This document shows, one piece after another, positions 34,633 through 45,000 of a stretch of 64,000 bases of DNA. Source of the stretch: Phycisphaerales bacterium (lineage in GTDB: Bacteria; Planctomycetota; Phycisphaerae; UBA1845); assembly GCA_013140575.1 (NCBI GenBank), contig JABFSN010000074.1:1-64000 (forward strand), read 5' to 3'. The position numbers and the translations under genes were made by a program. The notes under the pieces are model-generated. The model saw only the letters and a program-made list of their open reading frames with translations. It was not told the origin of the DNA and did not search any database. The number at the start of each line of letters is the position of its first letter. Within the stretch, counting starts at the first letter, position 1.

Positions 34633-37284
34633 ATGAAGCACGCTTTCGGCGACGGGTGTGTCATTGGCGGTCGACGGGGTGCTTCCCGATGCGCTCAACG
34701 GGTCGGCGCGAGGTCCGGACGCCGGCATCGTCCCACATGCCGTGGTTCGTTCACGAGCTCGGTCGTCGTGGTTGCTGTCGCCCTGGTTCAACCGCCGTGT
34801 CCGACGGATGCCCAATCGCCGCGCACCGCGTTCGATTCGAATGGCGCAGACGCGTTTGTCATTTCCGGCGGCCGTGTCGAGATTCAACTGGATCAGCAAT
34901 CCCTGCGGGACGCGGGATTGACCGCACCGGCGCCGGCTGATGACGGTCGTGTTTTTGACATTGCCGAAGGCGATGCTTCGCTTGTATTGCGTGCGGTGGA
35001 CGGCGACTGGCGCGGTGCGGAGGGCGGCGGCGTGACGCTGACCGGCGGGGCGCTGGAATTCCTCGTCCCGGCGGGTCGGCGCATGGTCGGGCGAGATTTT
35101 CGCCTCGAAAGCGATCGTTCCGGCGCGCGTGCCGGGGAGTTCGTCCTTGCGGCGCGCGGCGAGGGCGGAACGGTTTGGTTCGAGCTGTCCGCCGAGCGCC
35201 CTGAATTGGGGCCTGACGTCCGCGAATTCACCATGCAGGCCGATTTGCGGCTGGCGTCGGAATTGGCCCATCGGTTGCGCGTGGGCCATGCGGCCGGCGC
35301 GCGAATCGGCTGCATCGTCCTGCACGCGCGACTGGATCGAATCGGGCCGGCGGCGTTGGAGGTTGATCCGTTATTCGTCGCCGTTGAGACGGACATGACC
35401 GGGTCGGCGTCGGACGATTCGGAACCGGCGGGGCAGTTGCCCGGACCGGACGTGGTGACCGCATCGGTGGGCGCTCCGATCCAGTCCGGCCGGGAGGGCG
35501 TGCTCGGATCCGGGACGGTGGGAATGGCGTTGAGCACGGCGTCGTGCAACATGGGGCTGGTGGCGGTCAACTGGAACCGACTGCCGAGCACGGATCACCC
35601 GCTGATCGTCCAGAACCTGTACCGCATGCGTACCGAGGACGGCAGTGGCCGATTCGAGCAGATCGGTCAGGCCTGGCTGAAACACAGCTTTTCGACCATT
35701 GAAAGTGCGTTCTGCGGGACCACGTGTTTCTCGCTTCCGGGGGATCAGCAACTGGGTGTGGGCTGTTACGATCCCTACGGAGCGAGCACGAACGCCCTCG
35801 TGTGCGGTCTCGGCCCGCGATCGGGGGTCAATCCGTTCACAGGCGCATTTCCCGGCGGGTCCAACATCGGAAGCGGGATCTGCTCGACGAATTATCCGGC
35901 GCGGAATCACCTGGGGCACACGCACACGGCGATCAGCCACAAGCTGCAGGTCCGGGATGCGGATTTGATGCCGCCGTTGAGCGACGGAGCCCGGTATTTC
36001 AGCGAAGCGCAGTACATCGTTCCGCACGAGTACCGGGAGCGTGCGGCCAGCGGGTCGGCCAACCTGTTCAACAACGTTTCGTACACCGAGGCCGAGAACC
36101 AGGGACCGGGCGGCGTGACGGGGGACGTTTTTTCGTTCGCGCTGCTGAGTGGAACCCACCTGGAGGAGCCGGCAATCAACGCATGGGCCGGGGCGACGCA
36201 GACGGTCGTCGAACCGGCGGCGGGGGAGGACGGCCGGGCGATTCTGGCGTGCGCGGTCACCGAAATTGGTGCTAATATGTGGCACTACGAATACGGCGTG
36301 TACAACATGAATCTGGACCGTGCGATTGGAGCGTTCCGGATTCCGATTCCGCCCGCGGTGACGGTGTCCAACGTCGGGTTTCACGCGCCGCGCAACCATG
36401 ACGCGGAGCCCAACGCCGAGACCTGGTCGAACGACCCGTGGGACGCGACGGTCGAAAACGGCTGGATCGAATGGACAACGGACGTTTTCGCCACCAACCC
36501 GTTGGCGAACGCGGTGCGTTTCGGAACCCTGTACAGTTTTCGATTCGATGCGAACGCGCCGCCGATCGACGTGCAGGCGGAAATCGACACGTTCAAGATC
36601 GCATCGGCCGTGCCCATCGCGGTGCGGGGCCCGGCGCCGGTGCTGCCGCCGCACATCGTCCACGGTGAATCGGGCGCGGTCTTCGCGGCGCACGCGTTCG
36701 GCGGATTCGTGGATGCGCGCTCGGAAAGCAGCGACGGAGTGTCCGTCGATCGGGGCATTGACGGCGTGACGCTGCATTTCGATCAGCCGGTCCGGGCGAT
36801 CGGCGGCGGAGTACCGTCCCCGGCGGCTTTTGAGGTCCGGGAAACAGGCGGCGGCGACCCGCCGATCGTCAATGACGTCACGCCCGCGGGGCCGTCGTCG
36901 GTTCATCTCGCGTTCAGCGGTCCGATCACGCTCGCGGAATGGACGACGATCGAGGCCCGCGTCGAGGGTTTGGGCGGCGTTCCGATCGTCAGCGCCGGCG
37001 ATCAGGGGCCGGGTGCAGCGGAGACGGATCGCATCGACATAGGGTTCCTGCCGGGGGACGTGGACGGCAACGGCCGGGTGCAACCGGTCGATTTCATTCG
37101 TTATCGCCAATATGCGGCCGGTACGGTCGCTCCGTCGATGGGGATGCCTTCGGACTACCTCGACATGAACCGCGACGGCGTTTTTCAACCGGTCGACCTG
37201 ATCGCTTTCCGGCAGACGTTGGCGGGAACCGGCACCGCGACGCGGGTATGGTTGGGAGCAACGATTGCGCACCCGCAACCGTAG
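34633..37284 (+). CDS. Large secreted protein with C-terminal dockerin type I pair (883 aa)
   Basis: An exported protein of unknown function. A hydrophobic export segment (SSVVVVAVALVQPPCPTDA) lies about 45 residues from the start. The body (residues 60-800) is beta-rich, with motifs such as CGTTCFSLPGDQQLGVGCYD, HTHTAISHKLQVRD, NMWHYEYGVYNMNLDRAIGA and a late cohesin/fibronectin-like part (VTPAGPSSVHLAFSGPITL). The C-terminus is a dockerin pair: GDVDGNGRVQPVDFIRYRQY and DMNRDGVFQPVDLIAFRQTL. The start at 34633 follows GGTGGGAG. I cannot name a catalytic domain. Confidence 0.75.
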   Translation: MKHAFGDGCVIGGRRGASRCAQRVGARSGRRHRPTCRGSFTSSVVVVAVALVQPPCPTDAQSPRTAFDSNGADAFVISGGRVEIQLDQQSLRDAGLTAPAPADDGRVFDIAEGDASLVLRAVDGDWRGAEGGGVTLTGGALEFLVPAGRRMVGRDFRLESDRSGARAGEFVLAARGEGGTVWFELSAERPELGPDVREFTMQADLRLASELAHRLRVGHAAGARIGCIVLHARLDRIGPAALEVDPLFVAVETDMTGSASDDSEPAGQLPGPDVVTASVGAPIQSGREGVLGSGTVGMALSTASCNMGLVAVNWNRLPSTDHPLIVQNLYRMRTEDGSGRFEQIGQAWLKHSFSTIESAFCGTTCFSLPGDQQLGVGCYDPYGASTNALVCGLGPRSGVNPFTGAFPGGSNIGSGICSTNYPARNHLGHTHTAISHKLQVRDADLMPPLSDGARYFSEAQYIVPHEYRERAASGSANLFNNVSYTEAENQGPGGVTGDVFSFALLSGTHLEEPAINAWAGATQTVVEPAAGEDGRAILACAVTEIGANMWHYEYGVYNMNLDRAIGAFRIPIPPAVTVSNVGFHAPRNHDAEPNAETWSNDPWDATVENGWIEWTTDVFATNPLANAVRFGTLYSFRFDANAPPIDVQAEIDTFKIASAVPIAVRGPAPVLPPHIVHGESGAVFAAHAFGGFVDARSESSDGVSVDRGIDGVTLHFDQPVRAIGGGVPSPAAFEVRETGGGDPPIVNDVTPAGPSSVHLAFSGPITLAEWTTIEARVEGLGGVPIVSAGDQGPGAAETDRIDIGFLPGDVDGNGRVQPVDFIRYRQYAAGTVAPSMGMPSDYLDMNRDGVFQPVDLIAFRQTLAGTGTATRVWLGATIAHPQP

Positions 37285-37824
37285 AAATCGACCGCCCAGG
37301 TTCAGCCGCTGCGACACGCCGGTCTGCGCGTCGCGCATATCGAGTTGATTTCAGAATAACTTCAATAACAAGCATTTGTTCCCGTCGCGGTTAGCGATTC
37401 CAGCCACGATTACGCCCGTGGAAACGACGCTGCGACAAATCCGCGGGGATGGAGGAGAATCGAGAATGCGGTGTCGTCCAACGGGCGAACCGCGCGGAAT
37501 GGGGGCGTGAACTTGCACGATCCACCGATGTCGTCCCCCGGGTCACAGCGATTTCGCGGTTCGAATCGTGTGTTGCATGCGTTAGGTAGGGGCTTGAATG
37601 GGCATGGAAAAAAGGGGGGTGAAATCGCGGGGGCAATCGGTTATTATGGGTCTGTTGGAGTGCGCTGGACCCATCAGGGACGGGGGGCGTCCGGCGCTGG
37701 GGTTCCCGGTGAAAAAGGCCGGGGGCGGCATGTCGACTCGTCGGCGGTGATGGCGTGCGGCGGTTCTGGTGTTTGCCGAGGCGCGGTCGCGGGGAAAAGT
37801 GTTTCCAAAGGAAGGAACAAGCAC
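37285..37824. other. Long leader before the cysteine-rich gene
   Basis: The reading frame of the next gene is open through most of this stretch, but it lacks a signal peptide and codes for a low-information G/R/S-rich sequence. It is therefore treated as non-coding. It holds an AT-rich patch (TTCAGAATAACTTCAATAACAAG near 37350) and a second near 37635 (GGTTATTATGGG), either of which might carry a promoter. I found no good -35/-10 pair. Confidence 0.45.
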
Positions 37825-40800
37825 ATGGTGCGGGTTATTGGCGGTGGGTCGTGCGTGTTGATGTTGCTGTGTCAGGTGGCGGCCGGTCAGCCGAAGATGT
37901 CGCTGAAACCGGTTGGGGGCGTGGGGAATAACATCACGGTGGCGGCGGGATCGACGGTGGTTCTGGAGGTGTTCATTTCGGATGTGGCACCGACGGGATT
38001 GCGTGGATATCAGTCCACGTTGCCGTTTTCGGCGACGGGTGGGGTCAGCGGGACGATGATGCACAATGGAGTGGTGCCGGTCGTCAACACGGGGCGGGCG
38101 GATTATGTCTTCGCTGGGGTGACTTCGTTTCCGACCGCGGCGATCGGACCGCCGCCGCGGCTGGCGGCGGGCGTGTTCGCGGGCGACGTGCAACAAGTGA
38201 GCGCGGCGGAATACGCGGGCGAATTCACTTATCTGGTGTCGAACGACGCGGTCGGCGATTTCACGCTGGCGTTTCAGGTCTTACCGCCACCGGCGCCGAC
38301 ATCGGCCCTGGCGAATCCCGCCAACCAGGCGATCGCAGGGGTGTTGTTCATTCCGGCGGTCATTCATGTGCCGTGCCTCAACAACGGCCAATGCAACAAC
38401 GGCTTGTTCTGCGACGGACCGGAGACGTGCGTGCTGGGCAATTGCGTTCCGGGCACGCCGCCGTGCGTTGTGCCGACGCCGTTTTGCAACGAGGTCGCGG
38501 ACGAGTGCGTGCAGTGCAATACCAGTGCAGAGTGCGAGGACGGGAATGCGTGCACCCAGGACGTGTGCACGTTGGGGACGTGTTCCTTCCCGCCGGAGGG
38601 GGCGGGCACGTCGTGCGGGAATTCGTTGGACGATGGTTGCACCAACCCCGACACGTGCGACGGCGCGGGCGCCTGTTCGCCCAATCACGAGCCGAACGGA
38701 ACCGGTTGCGACGACGGGCTGTTTTGCAACACCGGAGAGACGTGCACGGTGGGCGTTTGCGGCGGCGGGTCGGCGAACTCGTGCAACGACAGCCGGGCGT
38801 GCACGCTGGACTCGTGCGACGAGAATGGCGACGCCTGCCTGCACAACGTGATTGCCGGCACGTGTTACATCGACGACGTCTGTTATCTGAACGGCGAGAC
38901 GAATCCGACGAACGAGTGTCAATCCTGCAATTCGGCCATGTCCGCGATCGACTGGACGAACGATCCCAATGGGGCGGCGTGCGCGACCGACGGATTGACG
39001 TGCACGTCGGACCAATGCCAGGCGGGCGTTTGCGATCACGCGCTGCAGGGCGGCACGTGCCTGATCGGCGGCGTGTGTTTCAACGCCGGGAATCTCAACC
39101 CGGGCAACGACTGCGAGAACTGCGACCCGGGATCGGCCACGACCGACTGGTCGTTCGTCGCGGACGGGACGGGCTGCGCGGAGGACGGGAACACCTGTAC
39201 GGCGGATGAATGCCTGGCCGGTGCTTGCGACCACGCCAACCATCCGATCGGCACGCTGTGCGACGACGGCGACCCGTGCACGGGCACGGGCGGACCGGGG
39301 GTGGACGATGACATGTGCGACGGACTGGGCACGTGCGTAGGGGACCTGGACACGAACTGCGCGGACGATTGCGCGAACTCGATCGAGGCGTTCGAGGGGG
39401 CGAATTTCGGATCGAATGTGGGGTTTGGACCGGACGATACCGAGGCGAGTTGCCAGCCGAATTCCAATCACGACGCCTGGTTCGAGTTTACGGCGCTTTG
39501 CGACGGCACCATGCAAATGACCACCACGGGCAGCACGTTCACGCCGTCGAACGACACGGTGTTGTCTGTTTTCGACGAATGCGACGGGACGGAAATCGCC
39601 TGCGATGACGACAGCGGCGAGCAACTTCTGTCGGCGTTGGTCGTGTTCAACGCGGTGGCGGGCCACACCTATTTCATCCGCGTGGCCGGTTTCGATCAGA
39701 ACGTCGGCGGCATCCAGCTGAACATCCGCCGGCTGGACACCTGCCGGGTCGACGATGTGTGCTACGACGCCGGGGTCACCAACCCGGGCAACACGTGCGA
39801 GGAGTGTCAGCCGGTGTTTTCGACGACGGCTTGGACGCCGGCCATGCTGGGCAAGCCCTGCGGCGATCCCGGCGTGGGCGAGTGCGACAGTGCCGACGCG
39901 TGCGACGGCGCGGGTTTCTGCGAAGACAACCACAAACCGGACGGGATCGCCTGTCTGGCGGACGCGAACGAATGCACGGACGACATTTGCCTTGCCGGAT
40001 TGTGCGAGCACCCGTTCGAGGCGTCGGGGTTCGCCTGCGGTGATCCATTCGACAGCGAGTGCGACAACCCGGACACGTGCGACGGCGCCGGCGTCTGCGT
40101 GGACAATTTGGAGTTGCCCGGTTTCACGTGCGGCGATCCGTTGGACAGCGATTGCGACAATCCGGACACGTGCGACGGCGTGGGCGTGTGCGAGGACCAT
40201 TTGGAGCCGGACGGGTTGGCATGCACCAGCGACTTCAATGATTGCACAAACGACTTCTGCGACGCCGGCTTCTGCACGCACCCGAATTCCGACGAGGGCA
40301 CGTCCTGCGGCGATCCTACGGACACGGACTGCGACAATCCGGACACCTGCAACGGATTGGGCACGTGTCTGGATCATCTGGAGCTGGACGGAACGGTGTG
40401 CAGCGACCAGAACGTATGCACGGGGCCCGATTTGTGCGCGACGGGTATTTGCATCGCGCCGTTCATCCCCGAGACGCCGCTGCTGCAGCCGTCCGGCGCC
40501 CGGGCCATGATCGTGACCGCCCAGCCGGGTGGTTCGCCGATCGGGCAAGCGCTGCGGGTGACCTCGCCCGAGCTTCCGTGCCTGTTGAAGTACGTCGATG
40601 TCGACGGGACGTTGGTGGATAGCCCGGTGGAGCAGTCGGCCGCCGCATGGGGGACGATTGTGGTGCGGGACACGGAGGTGGTTCCGGAGACCAAGTATGA
40701 GGTGGCCGCGGTGTGCGGCGGTGACGAATCGCCGGCGGCGTCGGTGGAAACGGGCAAGTGGGGGGATGTCAACAATGACACGTTTGTTGATATCTTCGAC

Positions 40801-41586
40801 ATTTTGTGCGTGCTTGACGGATTCGCCGGCGTGTTCACGAACTGCCCGTTTGAGACCGTCGACATGTCCCCGTGCGTTCCCGACGGCGTCATCGACATTT
40901 TCGACATCCTCATGATTTTGAGCGCGTTCCAGGGCGATGGATTCCCGTGCATCGGACCGTGCGGCGGCGGTGCGTGTTGCCACGGGGCGGTTTGCACCGT
41001 CGTGGCCAGCGGCGCGCTGTGCACCGGGGGTGGGGTGTACCAGGGTAATGGGATCAGTTGCGAAGCGTCGCCTTGCGGTTCGCCGTCACCGGCCGGTGCG
41101 GCCGGAGTGGTGATGGTTCGCCTTGTTCCGTCCCGGGAGGTAGTGCAGGGCGGGGAGATGGTGACGGTCGACGTCTACGCCGACGGTCTGAACGGATTGA
41201 TCGGGTACCAACTCGCCGTGGAAGTCGTCGGGGGGCGCCGCGGGCGGCTGGAGCCCAAGTCGGTGGTCGTGGACGGCGAACGGGATCGATTCGCGTTCTC
41301 CGGACTTCAGAGTTTCCAAGCCGGCGACTTGGCGGGTCAGCGTCTGGCGGTCGCGGTGACCCCGGGCACGCCGACGCGAGCATCGGGCGGGTATCTGGGG
41401 ACTTTTTCGTACCGTGCATCGGCCGACGCACAGGGCGTGTTTATCGTCCGGCTGCGTCCGGCGGGCGGGGTTATGATGCTCGATTCCGCCGGCTTGGATC
41501 GTGGTTTCGTGGCTGATTCGGCGCAAATCACGATTCGCGCCGAGAGGTCCGGTCAACGGAGCGGCTCGTTGAGCGGTCGGCGGTAG
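37825..41586 (+). CDS. Large cysteine-rich secreted protein with cohesin-like and dockerin-like domains (1253 aa)
   Basis: The signal peptide (GGGSCVLMLLCQVAAGQ) is followed by a cohesin-like domain (VGNNITVAAGSTVVLEVFIS). Then come many cysteine-rich units of the type DCDNPDTCDGAGVC and NACTQDVCTLGTC, and a PPC/FG-like beta domain (ANFGSNVGFGPDDTEASC, HDAWFEFTALCDGTMQMT, GHTYFIRVAGFDQ). More cysteine units follow, then a dockerin-like pair (GDVNNDTFVDIFDILCVLDG, DGVIDIFDILMILSAFQG) and a last cohesin-like domain (MVTVDVYADGLNGLIGYQLA). The start ATG 37825 follows AAGGAAGGAAC. Probably a disulfide-rich, calcium-binding surface or matrix protein. Confidence 0.82.
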   Translation: MVRVIGGGSCVLMLLCQVAAGQPKMSLKPVGGVGNNITVAAGSTVVLEVFISDVAPTGLRGYQSTLPFSATGGVSGTMMHNGVVPVVNTGRADYVFAGVTSFPTAAIGPPPRLAAGVFAGDVQQVSAAEYAGEFTYLVSNDAVGDFTLAFQVLPPPAPTSALANPANQAIAGVLFIPAVIHVPCLNNGQCNNGLFCDGPETCVLGNCVPGTPPCVVPTPFCNEVADECVQCNTSAECEDGNACTQDVCTLGTCSFPPEGAGTSCGNSLDDGCTNPDTCDGAGACSPNHEPNGTGCDDGLFCNTGETCTVGVCGGGSANSCNDSRACTLDSCDENGDACLHNVIAGTCYIDDVCYLNGETNPTNECQSCNSAMSAIDWTNDPNGAACATDGLTCTSDQCQAGVCDHALQGGTCLIGGVCFNAGNLNPGNDCENCDPGSATTDWSFVADGTGCAEDGNTCTADECLAGACDHANHPIGTLCDDGDPCTGTGGPGVDDDMCDGLGTCVGDLDTNCADDCANSIEAFEGANFGSNVGFGPDDTEASCQPNSNHDAWFEFTALCDGTMQMTTTGSTFTPSNDTVLSVFDECDGTEIACDDDSGEQLLSALVVFNAVAGHTYFIRVAGFDQNVGGIQLNIRRLDTCRVDDVCYDAGVTNPGNTCEECQPVFSTTAWTPAMLGKPCGDPGVGECDSADACDGAGFCEDNHKPDGIACLADANECTDDICLAGLCEHPFEASGFACGDPFDSECDNPDTCDGAGVCVDNLELPGFTCGDPLDSDCDNPDTCDGVGVCEDHLEPDGLACTSDFNDCTNDFCDAGFCTHPNSDEGTSCGDPTDTDCDNPDTCNGLGTCLDHLELDGTVCSDQNVCTGPDLCATGICIAPFIPETPLLQPSGARAMIVTAQPGGSPIGQALRVTSPELPCLLKYVDVDGTLVDSPVEQSAAAWGTIVVRDTEVVPETKYEVAAVCGGDESPAASVETGKWGDVNNDTFVDIFDILCVLDGFAGVFTNCPFETVDMSPCVPDGVIDIFDILMILSAFQGDGFPCIGPCGGGACCHGAVCTVVASGALCTGGGVYQGNGISCEASPCGSPSPAGAAGVVMVRLVPSREVVQGGEMVTVDVYADGLNGLIGYQLAVEVVGGRRGRLEPKSVVVDGERDRFAFSGLQSFQAGDLAGQRLAVAVTPGTPTRASGGYLGTFSYRASADAQGVFIVRLRPAGGVMMLDSAGLDRGFVADSAQITIRAERSGQRSGSLSGRR

Positions 41587-42056
41587 TCGATCCGTCCGGC
41601 GCGAATACATTGGGTTTTGTGCCTCCGCCGCGGGCGTAAGTGCCCGTGGCGGGGGCACTTAGCGTTGTTTCGGTGCGGTGCAAGGGGCGGTTGCGAAGGC
41701 GAGGCGTAGCGGCGACCGGTGCTTGGCTGCGCGCATTTCCGTGGTCGACCGCGGTGGAAACCCCCACTCCGGTGGAGGTCAATAAACGTCCGTTTTGTTA
41801 TTGCATTTGGGTGGGCGGTTCGTTAATCTGGAGGCGAACGGAGGGGGTTTGGGACGCGGAAACGTGAGGCGGGGCTCGAGGGCGGGCCGTCTCGGCGGTT
41901 CCGTCGTTCGAAATCCACTCCATGGTTGCAGCGGCCCGGCGGTTGTGGAGCTGGTCCGCGAATCCTCCGTTGGTGCAGCGACACGTTTCGCGGCCTACTC
42001 CCGGCGCAGGGCGGCGAAACTCGGTGTCGACCGGACACGGAAGTGTGAGGGGACCG
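41587..42056. other. Intergenic stretch with one palindrome and a possible promoter
   Basis: It contains CCGCCGCGGGC-GTAAGT-GCCCGTGGCGG (about 41625-41653). It also holds a possible promoter with TTGCAT at 41801-41806, 17-bp spacer, TAATCT at 41824-41829, about 230 bp before the start of the 1658-residue protein. No gene is supported. Confidence 0.4.
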
Positions 42057-45000
42057 ATGAAGAGCGAGGCGCGTGCGTTCCAGATTTTCGGCGGGCTGTT
42101 GATGGGTGCGGCGGTGTTGTTCGGCGCCCCGGCAGCGTGGGCGCAGGAGGAGGACGGCAACTCGCGTCGACCGAAAGAGGTTTCGCTGAACGGCGGGGGC
42201 ATCTGGTTCTCGACGCCGTTGAATTGCACCACGTGCAAGAGCATCGCGGGCGACCCGGCCGAGGTGTGCCCCGGCGACATCATCTCCGTTTCCTACAAGG
42301 CGCAGATGACCTCGAGCGACGACTGGGAATCCACGGGCACAACCGTTGGGGGATTCTCCGAGATTTGCGTCAACACAGGGGATCACACGGAAAACGGAAC
42401 TTACACCGAGGTGTTCACGGTCACGGCTCCTAACACTCCCGGCACGTACGACTTGTTCCTCGACGCTGAAGGCTCCAACACCGGATTGTTCAATAATTGC
42501 GAGGGCGGCACGGGGGGCGTCATCGAGTTGCTGGATGCCATTGTGGTGTCCTCGCCGAATTTGCCGCCGTGCTGCACGGCCGTGGACACCAACGACGACA
42601 CCTGCGACGGCATCGACGACGACTGCGACGGCAAGACCGACGAAGACGCGGCGGACTGCGTGCCCTGCGGCGATCTGGTGGATGCGTGCATCTACCTGAT
42701 GCTGGACCGGACGGGGAGCATGAATCAGGCGGGGCTGGACGCCGAAGAGGCGGCATCGGAACTGTTTCTCGGCTTTTTCGACGGCGTGGCCGACGCCCCG
42801 CCGGTGGCGATCGGGGCGTTCGGGTGCAACGGGAGCGGCTTCCCCGCGAACGGATCGGGGCATCTGGGGTATTGCAGCGGTTTTCCCGATCGGGCGTGTA
42901 CGCTGCAATCGCTGTCGGATACGGAGACGCCCGCGCCCTACGGCGACGACGACGCCATGGCCGACGCGGATCACTACGCGTTCATCGATCAGGCCACCGG
43001 AAGCATGAGCAGCGTGGGGACGCACTTCGCGTGCGCCCTGGACGTGGTGGGCACGGAACTGGTCCACGGCGCCTGTCCGGCGAACAAGCACAAGGTGTTG
43101 ATTTTCCTGTCTGACGGCGGGGATCAGGACGGGGCCAACTCGCTGACCGCGGCCGACCATCTGAAGATCGACGAAGACGTCGAGATTTTCACGATTCTGT
43201 TTCCGTCGGCGGCGGGAACGCCCACGCTGGCCGAGCAGGCGCAGATGGAGGCGATCGCCAGCGAGCCCAAGGCCACGCACTATTACCTGTCGCCGACCCC
43301 CGGCCAATTGAGCGGGATTTTCCAGTTGATCGTCGAACAGATCGGGTGTGACGACGGCAACGATTGCACCGACGACATCTGCACCAACGGCACCTGCGAT
43401 CAAACCAACAACAGCGATTCCTGCGACGACATGGACGCGTGCACGACGGGCGACGTGTGTTCGAACGGAGTGTGCACCGGCACACCGATGGTGTGTAACG
43501 ACGGGAATGCGTGCACGGACGATTCCTGCGTGGGCGGGTCGTGCGTGTACACCAACAACACAGCCCCCTGCGACGACAGCAACGCGTGCACCACGGGGGA
43601 CGTGTGTTCGGGCGGCGCCTGCGCCGGCACGCCGGTGGTGTGCAACGACGGGAATGTGTGCACGGATGATTCCTGCGTGGGCGGGTCGTGCGTGTACACC
43701 AACAACACGGCCCCCTGCGACGACAGCAACGCGTGCACCACGGGCGACGTGTGTTCGGGCGGCGCCTGCGCCGGCACGCCGGTGGTGTGCAACGACGGTT
43801 ATGTCTGCACCGATGATTCCTGCGTGGGCGGAGCGTGCGTGTACACCAACAACACGGCTCCCTGCAACGACAGCAACGCGTGCACCACGGGCGACGTGTG
43901 TTCGGGCGGAACCTGCGCCGGCACGCCGGTGGTGTGCAACGACGGGAATGTGTGCACGGATGATTCCTGCGTGGGCGGGTCGTGCGTGTACACCAACAAC
44001 ACGGCCCCGTGCAACGACAGCGATGCCTGCACCACGGGCGACGTGTGTTCGGGCGGAACCTGCGCCGGCACGCCGGTGGTGTGCAACGACGGTAATGTCT
44101 GCACGGACGATTCCTGCGTGGGCGGAGCGTGCGTGTACACCAACAACACGGCCCCGTGCAACGACAGCGATGCCTGCACCACGGGCGACGTGTGTTCGGG
44201 CGGAACCTGCGCCGGCACGCCGGTGGTGTGCAACGACGGTAATGTCTGCACCGATGATTCCTGCGTGGGCGGATCGTGCGTGTACACCAACAACACGGCC
44301 CCGTGCAACGACAGCGATGCCTGCACCACGGGCGACGTGTGTTCGGGCGGAAGCTGCGCCGGCACGCCGATGGTGTGCAACGACGGCAATGTCTGCACCG
44401 ATGATTCCTGCGTGGGCGGATCGTGCGTGTACACCAACAACACGGCCCCCTGCGACGACAGCGATGCCTGCACCACGGGGGACGTGTGTTCGGGCGGTGC
44501 CTGCGCCGGGACGCCGGTGGTGTGCAACGATGGCAATGTGTGCACGGACGATTCCTGCGTGGGCGGGTCGTGCGTGTACACCAACAACACCGCGCCGTGC
44601 AGCGACGGCGACGCCTGCACTACGACTGACGTGTGTTCGGGCGGTGCCTGCGCCGGGACGCCGGTGGTGTGCAACGATGGCAATGTGTGCACGGACGATT
44701 CCTGCGTGGGCGGGTCGTGCGTGTACACCAACAACACCGCGCCGTGCAGCGACGGCGACGCCTGCACTACGGGTGACGTGTGTTCGGGCGGTGCCTGCGC
44801 CGGGACGCCGGTGGTGTGCAACGATGGCAATGTGTGCACGGACGATTCCTGCGTGGGCGGGTCGTGCGTCTATACGAACAACACTGGTCCGTGCGACGAC
44901 TTGAACGCCTGCACGACGGGCGACGTGTGTTCGGGCGGGACGTGCGCCGGCACGCCGGTGGTGTGCAACGACGGCAATGTCTGCACCGATGATTCCTGCG

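Noticed and set aside
37471..37824. N-terminal extension of the cysteine-rich secreted protein
   Set aside because: It would place 118 low-complexity residues before a good signal peptide that has its own AAGGAAGGA site.
38281..40983. A 900-codon minus-strand frame opposite the cysteine-rich gene
   Set aside because: Shadow caused by high GC and repeated cysteine motifs.
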